DNA from: Chara braunii
Lineage: Eukaryota > Streptophyta > Charophyceae > Charales > Characeae
Assembly: GCA_003427395.1 (NCBI GenBank)
Contig: BFEA01000548.1
Coordinates: 265,817 to 329,816 of the forward strand
Direction of reading: 5' to 3'
DNA: 64,000 bases
Positions 53,267 to 63,500 of this stretch are shown here, in pieces. Numbering within the stretch: position 1 is the stretch's first letter; every line of letters starts with the position of its first letter. The notes beneath the pieces were generated by a model. It was not told where the DNA came from, made no database searches, and saw nothing but the letters and a program-made list of their open reading frames with translations. The position numbers and the translations under genes are program-made.

Positions 53267-54476
53267 GGAAGGAAGAGTTGTCAAGCCAGAAGAGACTCTT
53301 CGGATCTCAGACAGAAGTCTTTCTACTTGGGATGAGCTTGAGTTCTTGCAACCTTCCTTGATCGGATGAGAAACTCTTCCTTAAAAGTCGTCACTGACCA
53401 AACTGAGATCAACGATTTACTGAAGGTACTGAAAGTGAGAATCACTGAGAGAGTATCATATCACTCTTATAGGGAGCGAGTCTCTCTTGCCAGGAGAATT
53501 AATAGTGGTTGATAAGTTATGCAATTTGACTATGAGATTGTAGACCTGACACGATACTTTATGATCCAAGGTACTGTGAAGGGATATAACAGAAGATTGA
53601 GTAGGGATGATGAAAGAGAACTGATTGAGGATTATATTGGAAGGCTGAAAAGAATTGCGTTGCCTTTGATTACCATTCAGTCTATTATTGCCTATACTCT
53701 CTACGTACAAAATTTTCAAGGGGTAGAGCAAACAAGGGAAGAAATAGACAAACTTATATCCCTTGCGAGAAGGGTAAGAGATTGAAAATAAGAAAGAAGA
53801 GGACGAAAGTGAAAGAAAGAGAGAAAATATAGTATCGGAGAAAGTTTATGGTCAAAGTGGAAGGAAGAGTTGTCAAGACAGAAGGGACTCTTTGGATCTC
53901 AGAAAGAGGGGACTCTTCGGATCTCAGACAGAAGTCTTTCTACTTTGGATGAGCTTGAGTTTTTGCAACCTTCCTTGGATCGGATGAGAGACTCTACCTT
54001 GAAAGTCATCACTGACCAAACTAAGATCAACTATTTACTGAAGGTAGTGAAAGTGAGAATCACTGAGAGAGTATCATATCACTTTTTTAGGGAGCGAGTC
54101 TCTCTTGCAGGAGAATTAACAGTGGTTCAGAAGTCATGCAATTTAACTATGAGATTATAAACCTAACACGGTATTTTATGATCCAAGGTACTGTGAAGGG
54201 ATATAACAGAAAATCGAGTAGGGATGATGAAAGAGAACTGATTGAGGATTATATTTGAAGGTTAAGAAGAATTGCGTTGCCTTTGATCACCACTCAGTCT
54301 ATTATTGCCTATACTCTCTGCGTACAAAATTCTTAAGGGGTACAGCAAACAAAAGAAGATAGAGACGAACTTGTATCCCTTGCAAGAAGGGTAAGAGAAT
54401 GAAAATAAAAAAGAAGAATACAAAAGTGACAGAAAGAGAAAAAAAAAAGTATCGGAGGAAGTTTATTGTCAAATGG
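53267..54476 (+). repeat. Tandem duplication of about 592 bp in the pre-gag region
   Basis: 53267-53858 and 53859-54476 are direct copies (both begin 'ggaaggaagagttgtcaag'). The second has about 33 extra bases near its start from a local duplication of 'gactcttcggatctcag'. The shared coding content reads TLRISDRSLST, DELEFLQPSL, LKVRITERVSYH and, in the first copy at 53519-53785, an 88-codon open frame FDYEIVDLTRYFMIQGTV, SRDDERELIEDYIGRLKRI. That frame is broken by stops in the second copy. No family recognised. Confidence 0.75.
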
Positions 54477-54599
54477 CTAGACGAGGGAGACCTAACTCTT
54501 CTGAACGGACTCATGAAGAGACCTTTATCGGTGTTTTACGAGAGTTGGTTAAAAAAGTTGATACTATACGAGAGATGGTTGAAAGAGTTAATACAATAA

Positions 54600-55672
54600 A
54601 ATGAGGGTCATATATTGCAAGAGCGAAGATGTCGGATGACAGGATTTCATGCTTTGGAGGGCCTCAGGTAAATCATTTCTTGCATGAATATGACATATTT
54701 GGGCTCAGTTATGGTTAGACAGTCAAACAATGACTCAAGCACCTTTTACCTTATTGTGATACTTATTCGAGGTTGGCAGTCAAAAAATTGATGAAAGGGG
54801 CTACAACATGGGAAAAAGTCAAACAGAGAATGAAAAGAAAATTTAAGAAAGACTTTGTTCTAACCACTACCAAGGATCTTCTTAACATCATAAGAGCTAA
54901 GTATGACACCTTCAATATCTTCCTTCAAACTTTCATCCGAACAGCCAAGAGAATCCCATATTTGGATGAGGTTTAGAGATGCCATATTGTTCTCACTAAT
55001 TTTACAGATAATGAGAGACAGACTGTTCTCAATCAAGCTCAACACTATCAGAACTCTGCCTACGGTCTCACACAAGAAGTGGTTATTGGATCAGATTAGT
55101 ACACTGACTAAAGACTGAGAGACTAAAAATTGTATGAATAGAGAGAACAACTTGAATGCTAAGAATATTATTCAACGGGTTATGACCAATAATATGCCTG
55201 TTAATCATGCTGTGGATGAAAAAAAGAAGAAAAACGCAGAAAGTAAAAATGGAGAAAATGATGACTATAACGGTGGTTATGGTAAGAGAGAGGATTTCTC
55301 TATATCTAGAAAGAATGGAGAAAATTGCGAGAAAGAGAGCAAAGACAGAGGAAGTATGACGAGCTTCCAATAAAGAACTTTGTCCGTTATTACTGTGGTG
55401 AAGAAGGTCATACTACCACCTACTGTAAACCTCTTGAAGAGGATGTGAAAAGTGGGGTGGCTAAGAAGGATGCAATGAGTCATGCCTGTGACAGTTCATC
55501 GAACAAATTGGATACCAGACATCATCGAGGTATGAGACTTCTTGCCCTTAAACATGAAAAAAAGATGAAGAAAAAAAAGAAGAGAAAGACCAATATGAGT
55601 GTTCACTTCCTCATTGGTGAATTGCCTGAAGAACTTGTGCAAAAAATTGACGACCCTTTTTTCATTGATTGA
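54600..55672 (+). pseudogene. Giant-1 Gag with altered zinc knuckle
   Basis: Capsid-like part: ATTWEKVKQRMKRKF, DLLNIIRAKYDTF, FIRTAKRIPYLDEV, stop, then TNFTDNERQTVLNQAQHY. A Lys/Asn-rich linker follows, and at 55381-55425 Y-Y-C-x4-H-x4-C. The first Cys of the C-x2-C pair is Arg (CGT instead of TGT), so the knuckle has lost one zinc ligand. Further on come KKMKKKKKRKTN and HFLIGELPEELV. At least three frame changes or stops. Confidence 0.7.
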
Positions 55673-55689
55673 ATTGTCTCTATAGTCCC

Positions 55690-57030
55690 GAACTTTAGTA
55701 GAAGACATGTCTGATGAGACTTCTTCAAATGGACTATCGTTAGGGGAAAGTTCTGCTCTTTGGATTTATTCTAAGTTAGTGACATTTTCTTCTAAGGAGC
55801 CCGCTAGTTCGACCAATATGATGTCTTTCGAGGGTGATTTACCACCAGAACTCCTCATGGAACCCAGTGTGGTGATTGGAGAAGTGAGAAATGTTTAAGC
55901 ACGTTTCACACCTCAAATGATAGAGGAAAAGAAGAGAAGAAAGACCGAAGACTCTAAATGAAAATCTTGATGATCAGGAACCAGAACCTTTATCTAAAAA
56001 TAGTGAGCAAGTCAAAAATAGAAAATTTATTCTCAAGAGTGAGTTAGAGGAAAAAACTTTAATTACGGATGTAATTACAAAGATGTTGGAAGAAACAGAA
56101 GTGACCTTGTTTTTTAAGGACGCAATGACGTTAGCACCAAAGTTGAGAAAGAAACTCGAGAAACTAATTGAAAATAAAATAATGAAAGTTAATTACCTGG
56201 GATAAGTCTTGCCCGGTCAAGTCAACATGACCTTACCAGGATGTATAATGAGATTCGCAACCATGGGCTGTGGGTATTTAACTATCTACATTAATCAGGG
56301 GAAAATTGGATGGACTCTGGGCGGAAATGATACTCATCTCTCAAAGGACTATGGAAGCCTGCGACCTGACCATTGATAGGCCCCCAAAGCGAGTACTAAG
56401 TAATGTTGCGGAAGAGCTCTTCGTGGCAGGGTTCATTGACAACTTGCCTATCAAGGTTAGAATGATGTCAGTCGAACTGTTGAGATTTATGGTGCCTGAC
56501 CTAGACCATGATTGTATTTTGGGCACTTCGTTCTTGCACAGGATGAAAGTTATTCAGTTCTTTAGTCATGAAAGGTCGTCCTGGATTGGCTTGCAAGATT
56601 CAAAAACTGACAGGAACAGACCTTTCTGGTCTCCACTTCCCATCATCATAAGCATAAAGTATCAACCAACTCAATAAGAAGGGAAACATTTATTGAGAAG
56701 ATAAGAAAAAAAAAAAAATAAAAAAAAATGCAAGAGGTCAAAGAGATAGTTTTAGTTGATATTAATCAAGTTTCAGAGATGATGAAAACTTTTGGTAAGC
56801 TAAAAAATGAAGATGGACAGATTGAAGCATTAAAAAAGGTTGTTGAGACTGCTAAAGGTGAGAGGATGAAATTAAAAGTTTGCTTCAACTCATCATTTTT
56901 TAGGAAAATAACCACTGGGTCAAAAATAAAGTATAAGTCCACGGGGGTGAAAAAAAAAACGGTGATAGTCTTCATAAAAAATGATTATGATGAGGTATGG
57001 GAGAAGGAAAGGACAATGATTAAAGCATGA
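55690..57030 (+). pseudogene. Giant-1 protease region and linker to RT
   Basis: Linker domain ITKMLEETEVTLFFKDAMTL, APKLRKKLEKLIENK corresponds to the one before the Ty3-A protease. The active site survives in pieces: at 56308 one frame gives M-D-S-G and the next frame continues A-E-M-I-L-I, so one G was lost inside a G run directly at the catalytic D-S-G-A-E. Downstream, VAEELFVAGFI, KVRMMSVELLRFMV, PDLDHDCILGTSFL matches the second half of retropepsins. 56728-57030 (INQVSEMMKTFGK) aligns with the Ty3-A linker INDVMEIVSAYG. Confidence 0.7.
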
Positions 57031-57059
57031 AAGGAGTCTGCAAAATTGGGGAACAAAGT

Positions 57060-58123
57060 CGAGAGGGAAATATTTGACACAATGAAGATAGAGTCGGATT
57101 AATTTATCTTGCCTAAAGAGAAATAATATATCTTCAAAGTGTGTCAAGAGTTCTCTGGTGCATTCTCCTTTAATGATAAAGAAAGAAAGCGGATGGATGT
57201 GGATATGATTAAGATAATAAAAAATTGGATAGTTGATCATATCCCATGGAATGACAGACCAACCAAGTATACCCTGAAGGAAGAGGTAGAGGTAGTAAAG
57301 TATCTGGATAAGAAGATTGTCTCCAATGTTGCTGAACCTGCTGATAGAGCGTATGTTAATCATTGATTTGTTTATGGAAACCAGTGGGTGGATTGAGATT
57401 GATACAAAATTTTCAGAAGCTCAACTAAGTAATGGTACATGATGCAAGCAGTCTCTCTAATGCTGGTTCCCTTTCTGAATACTTTGATTGTCGATGCATT
57501 TATTCTTTAATTGATTTATATTCTGGTTATGATCAGTTTCTCATTGATCCCACTAACCGACCGATAACTGTCATGCACACGCCAAGAGGGCTCATTCAGA
57601 TGTGCGTGGTGCCTCAAGGTTGGACCAATGGTGTGGTAGTGGTTCAAAGGGATATGATTAAAGTCATGCGGGACATATCTCCTGAAATAACCAGCCCCTA
57701 TATTGATGGTAATCCTGTGAAAGGACCCACAGTAAGAGATGAGACTTTGATCACTGATGAGGTAAAAAAGTTTGTTTGGGAACATGCTGAAGGAGTAAAG
57801 TTGGTACTAGAGAGACTTCAGAAATACAATTTGATTGTCAATGGACCAATGTCCCTTCTCTTTCAAGCAGAGGTAACCATTTTGGGTTTTAGATGTTTCT
57901 CTAAGGTAGGAGTCATGACCCCACGAAAATAAACAAGATTTTGAGCTGGCCTTTGCCCCTTAAACGAGTGACAGACGTCAGAAGTTTCTTGGGTGTCTGC
58001 AAATTCTGGAGGATTTTTATTCCTCTTTTTACTACTTTTGTAGAGCCTCTAAGAGAGATGGTAAAACAAGAGGTTGATTTATCATGGACTGAGAAAAGGA
58101 AGATTGTTGCGGAAACTTTATAA
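57060..58123 (+). pseudogene. Giant-1 reverse transcriptase
   Basis: FSFNDKERKRMDVDMI, IVDHIPWNDRPTKYTL, VVKYLDKKIVSNVAEPADRA, then IYSLIDLYSGYDQFLIDPTN (motif A), VMHTPRGLIQ, VVPQGWTNGVVVVQRDM (motif B) and YIDGNPVKGP (motif C at 57699-57710). Motif C has Gly in place of the second catalytic Asp (GGT at 57708). Thumb region LERLQKYNLIVNGP, ILGFRCF, VTDVRSFLGVCKFWRIFI. Stops and frameshifts near 57366, 57930 and 58121. Closest in this window to Ty3-A. Confidence 0.85.
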
Positions 58124-58138
58124 GAAAAATTAAAAGAT

Positions 58139-58560
58139 GGAGGTGTTGTATTGAGGGTGCCTTTCTACAATGATGAGGAGGAAAGACCCTTCATCATCGA
58201 GGCAGATGGAGGACCGGTACCTCTTGGTGGTGTGCTATTCGAGAAAGATGAGAATGAGAATGAGAGACCTCTAAGGTTTGCGAGTAGAACTCTTAACTCA
58301 ACAGAAAGAGGTTACACCCAGTTTAAGAAAGAGCTACTGACAATCATCCACTGTCTCAGGTATTTCAGACACTATGTACTTGGAAGGAGATTCATCCTGA
58401 GGACTGATGCATCTGCTGTGATTGGGGCTATTAAAAAACATCAACAAGTAGATCCAACAGTAAACAGATAGCTTGCCTTCATTTTGACTTTTGATTTTAA
58501 ACAGGAAAAGATCCCTAATGAAAAGAACCGGGCAGATGATCTAAGCCGAATTGAATGAAG
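58139..58560 (+). pseudogene. Giant-1 RNase H domain
   Basis: FIIEADGGPVPLGGVLFEKD (first catalytic Asp), RPLRFASRTLNSTERGY, QFKKELLTIIHCLRYF, RRFILRTDASAVIGAI, DPTVNR, stop, then FDFKQEKIPNEKNRADDLSR with the conserved RAD-x-LSR end. Confidence 0.8.
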
Positions 58561-58924
58561 AAAAGATGAAGATGAAGATATTAATGAGACAATAGAAGAA
58601 TTTGCCTATATTGATAACTTCCTTAATGAGGATGATGATGATGATTATAAGGCTTCAAGTTCCTATAAATTGAGCTTATGGTCTGAAGAGAGAGACAACT
58701 GAGGAGAAATTCATGATGCTTATGTCTATGAGTTAATTTTTGAAAAAGAAGAGGAGGAAAAACTGAACGATTGGTATGCCAGAGTCACTGCAGCAATTGT
58801 GGCTGTCCATGAGACGGAAGAAAGTTATGGGTCGAAGGATGAGGAAGAAGCTGGAAAGAAAGAAGAATAGATATTATTTATCTTTGAAGAATATGATGAA
58901 AATTACCAAAAGATTGGAAAGAAT
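58561..58924 (+). pseudogene. Acidic linker between RNase H and integrase of Giant-1
   Basis: Glu/Asp-rich stretch (FLNEDDDDDYKASS, FEKEEEEKLNDWYARV) corresponding to the FLDEEEDV region of Ty3-A. Stops at about 58701 and 58868. Confidence 0.55.
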
Positions 58925-60200
58925 ATGGAAAGAGAACGATTAAAGGAATATTACTGCAAAAATGCAAGGAAGAAGTTCAAACTAAAGAGAGGTCACCTCT
59001 TCGTGAATGGCAAGGGCGGTTTACCTCCACTGAGAGTTGTCTGTGAGAAAGAAAGATACCTAGAAATAATTGTTGTTCTACATGAGCTGTTGGTAGCCAT
59101 AGGGCTGCTGAAACAACCTATTGTAAGACAGTTCAACTCTATTTTTGGCATGGCATTAGGGACATGATTTACAGATTTTGTAAGTCATGTATGTTATGTC
59201 AGAAGAGGTCTACAACGAGGATAATTGAGCCTTTATTTCCTACTATCCTGGTAGAGTTAGACAACCGAGTCCACTTGGATTTCATCATCATGCCCTTAGG
59301 CAAGAGAGGGATGAGGTACATACTGAACATGAGACATAATTTTTCTGAATACGTTGAGGCAAAGTCTTTGAAGAGGAAGAGAACTAAGCAAGTGGCTGAC
59401 TAGATAGAGGAAGTCTATCTAAGGTATCCCTTCATCAGAGAGTGTGTCTCAGACAGAGGGTCTGAAAATGAGATTGTAAGAAGAACAACTCTTAGACTAG
59501 GTGTCAGAATCTGGTACGTAACTACGTACCATCCTCAAGCAAATGCCCCGGTTGAGAGGGGTCACAAAAATTTGAAAGATTCATTGGCTAAATAGTGTGA
59601 AAGGAACCTCAGAAACTAACCAAAAGTATTAAAGGCTACAATCTATGCTGACAACATCACTATCAAGAGGACTACTGGTTATGCTTCATTCACTCTATGG
59701 TATGGTCGGTATACTACTCTACTTATCGAGAGTATAATCAAGACCTGGTCGAGTCAAGAGAGTGATAGAGCATACTCCATTTCAGAGCTTCTTCAAATCA
59801 GAATGAGACAAATATCAGAGGTTGATCAAGCAGTAATGGATGCTGCAGAAAGAATGGCAACCAGCAGATTGTCAGATCAAGAGAGATGAAACAAAAAGAA
59901 ATATATAAGGAAAGAGAAACTGAAGGTTGTTGACGTTGTCCTTTTGTTCGATAATTCCCTTGAGGCGCAGTGGACCAAACGATGGGAGTCGAGATGACTT
60001 GGTCCTTACAAAATTACTGGTGAAGTTGAGGGCAAGGTCTATGAGATATCAAAGATAGATGATTCAAGAGTTCATGATATGGTGTCAGGGTCAAAACTTC
60101 GTAAGTTTATCTTCAGAGACCCTAACTTAGTCCCTACAATAATCACAAAGAAAGGAAAGAAAAATCAGCTATCCAGTAAGAGAACTGCTTTAGAGAGTTG
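58925..60200 (+). pseudogene. Giant-1 integrase
   Basis: After a frameshift the zinc region reads GSHRAAETTYCKTVQLYFWH, then C-K-S-C-M-L-C at about 59190; with the upstream VLH the HHCC set is complete. Core: VHLDFIIMPLGKRG (D), CVSDRGSENEIV (D) and NAPVERGH (E). Stops stand within motifs (for example LAK-stop-CERN near 59595, where Trp is expected). The C-terminal part VVDVVLLFDNSLEAQWTKRW, SGSKLRKFIFRD parallels the end of Ty3-A integrase. The frame ends at about 60200. Confidence 0.8.
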
Positions 60201-61090
60201 AAAGAAGTATAATGAGACAGAGAGGCACTGCAAAGACAATAACTTCAACAGACTTTGACTACTCTTGCATTGTCAATTCAGTATGTCAATTTTCAGCATG
60301 TCAAATTCTAACGCGAGTGGTATAAGAAATATTTCCTTTGAAATGTTATATTTTCATATCTGCATTTGAACTAATTTCATTTATCCTATAAGTGACAGAG
60401 ATGATGAAATCAAAGTGTCATGAATACTGGGTCGCAGTCGATCCACGAGCATCAGATCCCTGAGTAGGCGACAACTGTGAGGAGCAGTTGCAGTAATGTT
60501 AGGTTCAAATAACTCGTGGTTGTAACACATCAAAGAGTAACCAGTATTTATCTCATGATGAAGAGAAAATTTGATGGGCATAAAGAAGTTCAGCTCTATC
60601 TGATTAGAGAGTTGTCAGTAGAGGGACTTTGTGTCTTCTGAGTGAGTTGCCTGTCTCAGAGAGCTATCAAGAAGATGAGCATAAAGAAGTTTCGCCTTGC
60701 TTGACCATGGGGCACTTCGTGTTTCTTGACTAAGTTGCCTATCTTCTGTCCCAGATGAGGGAAGGGACCTCTCTAGGGTCAGTATCTCTATACTTCCTTG
60801 AGGCTGACGGAAGGTCTTTTGGGAGTATTTTCAGATGAGGGAAGGGACCTCTCTGGGATCAACACTTTGTATTTCCTGAGACTGAAGTGAGGTCTCTAGG
60901 AAGTGCATTGTCGGCTGTTGCTTGTTGCTGTTTAGTGCCTCTTGACACTGAAGGGACGTCTCTTGAGAAATGTTTGTTTTGTTATCTGGGGCATGAGCTG
61001 TCTAACTATGGGCTTGAGATGTTTGTTTGGCTGTTCGTGCCTGGGATTTTCTTCTCTAACCTAAAGACGCATCGATTGTCAGGGCTAGTC
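60201..61090 (+). other. Giant-1 sequence after integrase, no gene seen
   Basis: Non-coding. A phrase 'cagatgagggaagggacctctct' (23 bases in two near-identical copies at about 60750 and 60833) and related words show local duplication. A second duplication ('accgcagtaggttgcaat', 'accgcagtaagaggatgcaat') links 61096 and 61222. Confidence 0.4.
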
Positions 61091-62452
61091 AAAGCCTTAC
61101 CGCAGTAGGTTGCAATCTGGTGGGGTCAGCAGGTCCCCGACGAGAGTGTCGAATTTTGTAGTTGACTAAGGTTAAGACTCTGGGTCTGGCCTGTGAGGTC
61201 AAAAGGGGTCAGCTAGAACCCTACCGCAGTAAGAGGATGCAATCCAGTGAGGTTCGCCAGAGCCTGAAACCGTGGTTAGACCGGGTCCCACGTTCAAAAA
61301 TCTGGGCGGGGCAGCTTGCGCCCTAGTCCAAAAACTGGTGGGTGAGTCGGTCCCCGACCGTAGTGGTCAAATCCGGGTACGGGATAATTTGACTGACAAG
61401 AGGTCTACTGTAGGGTGACCAGACCCACTATAATCTGGGTGTCCTGGCGTGAGGTGCGCCAAAGGGCCGCCATACTCGAGTGGTGGGTATGGTGGTCTTG
61501 ACCTGGATGCAGGTTAAAGGGGCTGTCAAAACAAATGATCTGATTAGTCCTGACCTGAGATGGGCCGAATAAGGTATGTCAGACTGACGTGAGGTCTGTC
61601 ATTCCTGACCAGTGGTGGGCCAAAACCAAGGCAATCAATAACTCTTGAGGTGTGAAGAACTGTTTATATTTACTTATTATTTTATTATGGGTTTTATATT
61701 TATTTATTTTGTTTAATTACTGTTGATGATTGTCTGTCAGGAAGTCTGTATGTTGAGGACATGTTTGGTGGATTGTGAAACTTGCTATTTTGTAGGATCA
61801 TACAGCTTCATCTAAATCTCCAAGGCCAGAGAAAAGTAAAAGGGTTTGGTATCCCCCTTCATTTGTTTGAGAAGTTGAGGATACGCCTCGCTCAGACCAG
61901 AGAAAAAAGAACGGGGTCTGGTATCCCCAGGGTTGCTTGAGGAGTTGAGAAGACGTCTCATTTAGACCAGAGAACAAGAAAAAGGGTTTGGTATGCCACA
62001 CCCCTGATACTGCTGATAACATGTGTTCACAATGCTAACGCCAGATTAGCAACATCCCTAAAAACACTATGAGAAGTGGGAAACAAGGTAGTTTTTCCAC
62101 CGGAAAGGCCAAAGAAAAATTCAGATTTCCAGACAGTAAAAAAGTCAAGGTCAAATTACAGATGAGAGGACCGATAAGTAAGCCTTCTTAAATTTTGTTT
62201 GGTGGCCGACATAGTGGCTTGGTTCACGAGGAAGTTGCATCCCTGACCTCAAGGTATTCAAACTCTTAAGCCAGGGACGCTATGGAATGGACTGAAACGT
62301 CAAGAAAAGAAAAAGATTCAGAAGTTCAGAGGAAAATCGCGCTTATACAGGATATAGAGGATAGCCATGAACTTGAGCTGAAGAAGTGTGAGGAGAAAGA
62401 AAATGCAGAAAATAGTACAGTTACTACGATGAGAAGGGGGAGAAACTGCACA

Positions 62453-62788
62453 TCAGATAGGGGTTGATGAAACTGGCATTAGGGCCCTACTTGCCGTGGG
62501 AGTAGCGGGGGCTTTGGGCAAGTATGGGGGGGAGGAGGAGCTTGGGGCGCCATAGTGCGCCTCAAACTTTTTCTGATAGTATGCCACCTTACTGGGAGAT
62601 GGAGTCCTTTCGTGCCAACCAGCAAGAGAATGACGTGGGTATGGTCTTGTATAGGAACCATATCCTTGCATTTCTTCCTCCTCTTCCGCCGAGCTGTACT
62701 CGCGCCTTGCACGAGGTGGCGGCTCTTCACGAGCCTTCCCTGCCATCCCGCCTCTCCCTCTTCCCTGTCCCCGACGTGCCTCAAGCAT
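62453..62788 (-). CDS. Antisense ORF of the giant element (aORF), copy 3, 111 aa
   Basis: ATG at 62788-62786, MLEARRGQGRGRGGMAGKAR, then EEPPPRARREYSS, EEEEEMQGYGSYT, RHSLAGWHERTPSP, YYQKKFEAHYGAP, a Ser/Pro/Ala-rich tail and a stop at 62453. The frame stays open upstream to 63076, but that part is not conserved with copy 2. Basic Gly/Arg-rich start, acidic centre, aromatic/basic motif, Pro-rich end. It is transcribed towards the end of pol, so its RNA would be antisense to the element's 3' part. This is the most complete of the three copies. Confidence 0.6.
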   Translation of the reverse strand: MLEARRGQGRGRGGMAGKAREEPPPRARREYSSAEEEEEMQGYGSYTRPYPRHSLAGWHERTPSPSKVAYYQKKFEAHYGAPSSSSPPYLPKAPATPTASRALMPVSSTPI

Positions 62789-63090
62789 GGTGCAAGACGA
62801 GATTACGGCTGGGAAAGAAGTGAAAAGAAAAGGTGTGTAGCAAGGAAGATATAAAAGAGAACACCGTGACAATAAAGAGGGCCGCATATTGGATGAGAAA
62901 GAGCAAAGCGACAGTGTGGACCACACAATCCTACTGCCCAATGGGGAAGGAGGGTGCAATACAAAAGTGGGGAGAGGAAGATGCGTGCGATGCGATGAGC
63001 ATGTGTCGGCCGTCAGCGCAGAATAGCGACGAGAAGGTTTCGCTACAAATCGCATCATAGATGACTGAATGAACAAACTATCGGTCCTTG

Positions 63091-63100
63091 CTATTTTATA
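63091..63100 (-). promoter_or_regulatory. TATA box of aORF copy 3
   Basis: The minus strand reads TATAAAATAG about 310 bases before the aORF ATG, at the place corresponding to the boxes at 10667 and 3163. Confidence 0.55.
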
Positions 63101-63412
63101 CTCAACTACCTGCTTCTTTTTGGCCCAGCGAGGGGTTTGGTATCATGTCGGAGGGTGCGGTGTCCCGACCCTCCCGACGTACCTGTTTTCTGTTCAGAGA
63201 TCCCTGCCTCGTGCCTAATCCCTGCCTCCCTGTTCAGAAAGCCCTACTGTGCACCATCGTCATAGGAAAATCTCGGCGGTGTACTAAGATCCTTGTCCTA
63301 CTGGCTTGTGACCAGTGGTAGTTGTGGGGCTTCGTGATAGTGAAAATCTGAAGCAGTCACTTCGAACTGCGCATCGAGCCCTTGCAGTTGAGTCATGGGG
63401 CAGGTGAGGTGG

Positions 63413-63500
63413 CGAGAGTCACTGTCAGTAAAAGGGAAATACAAAAGAAAAGGGAGAGAAAAAAGTAAGAGAAAAAATAAAAAAATAAAAAGGAAGAATT
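63413..63500 (+). other. Polypurine-rich tract before the Giant-1 3' LTR
   Basis: A long stretch of A and G with few pyrimidines (for example agaaaagggagagaaaaaag), at the same position relative to the 3' region as the purine tract of Giant-2. The exact primer end is not visible. Confidence 0.45.

Larger units (their letters stand above)
61091..63440 (+). other. 3' region of Giant-1 shared with Giant-2 and Giant-3
   Basis: From about 61330 it matches 12820-10590 inverted, and from about 61910 it also matches 1805-3225 directly. It is a fixed part of the giant element lying between integrase and 3' LTR. It has no sense ORF but carries the antisense ORF. The last 270 bases before the purine tract are conserved more weakly. 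Confidence 0.65.
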
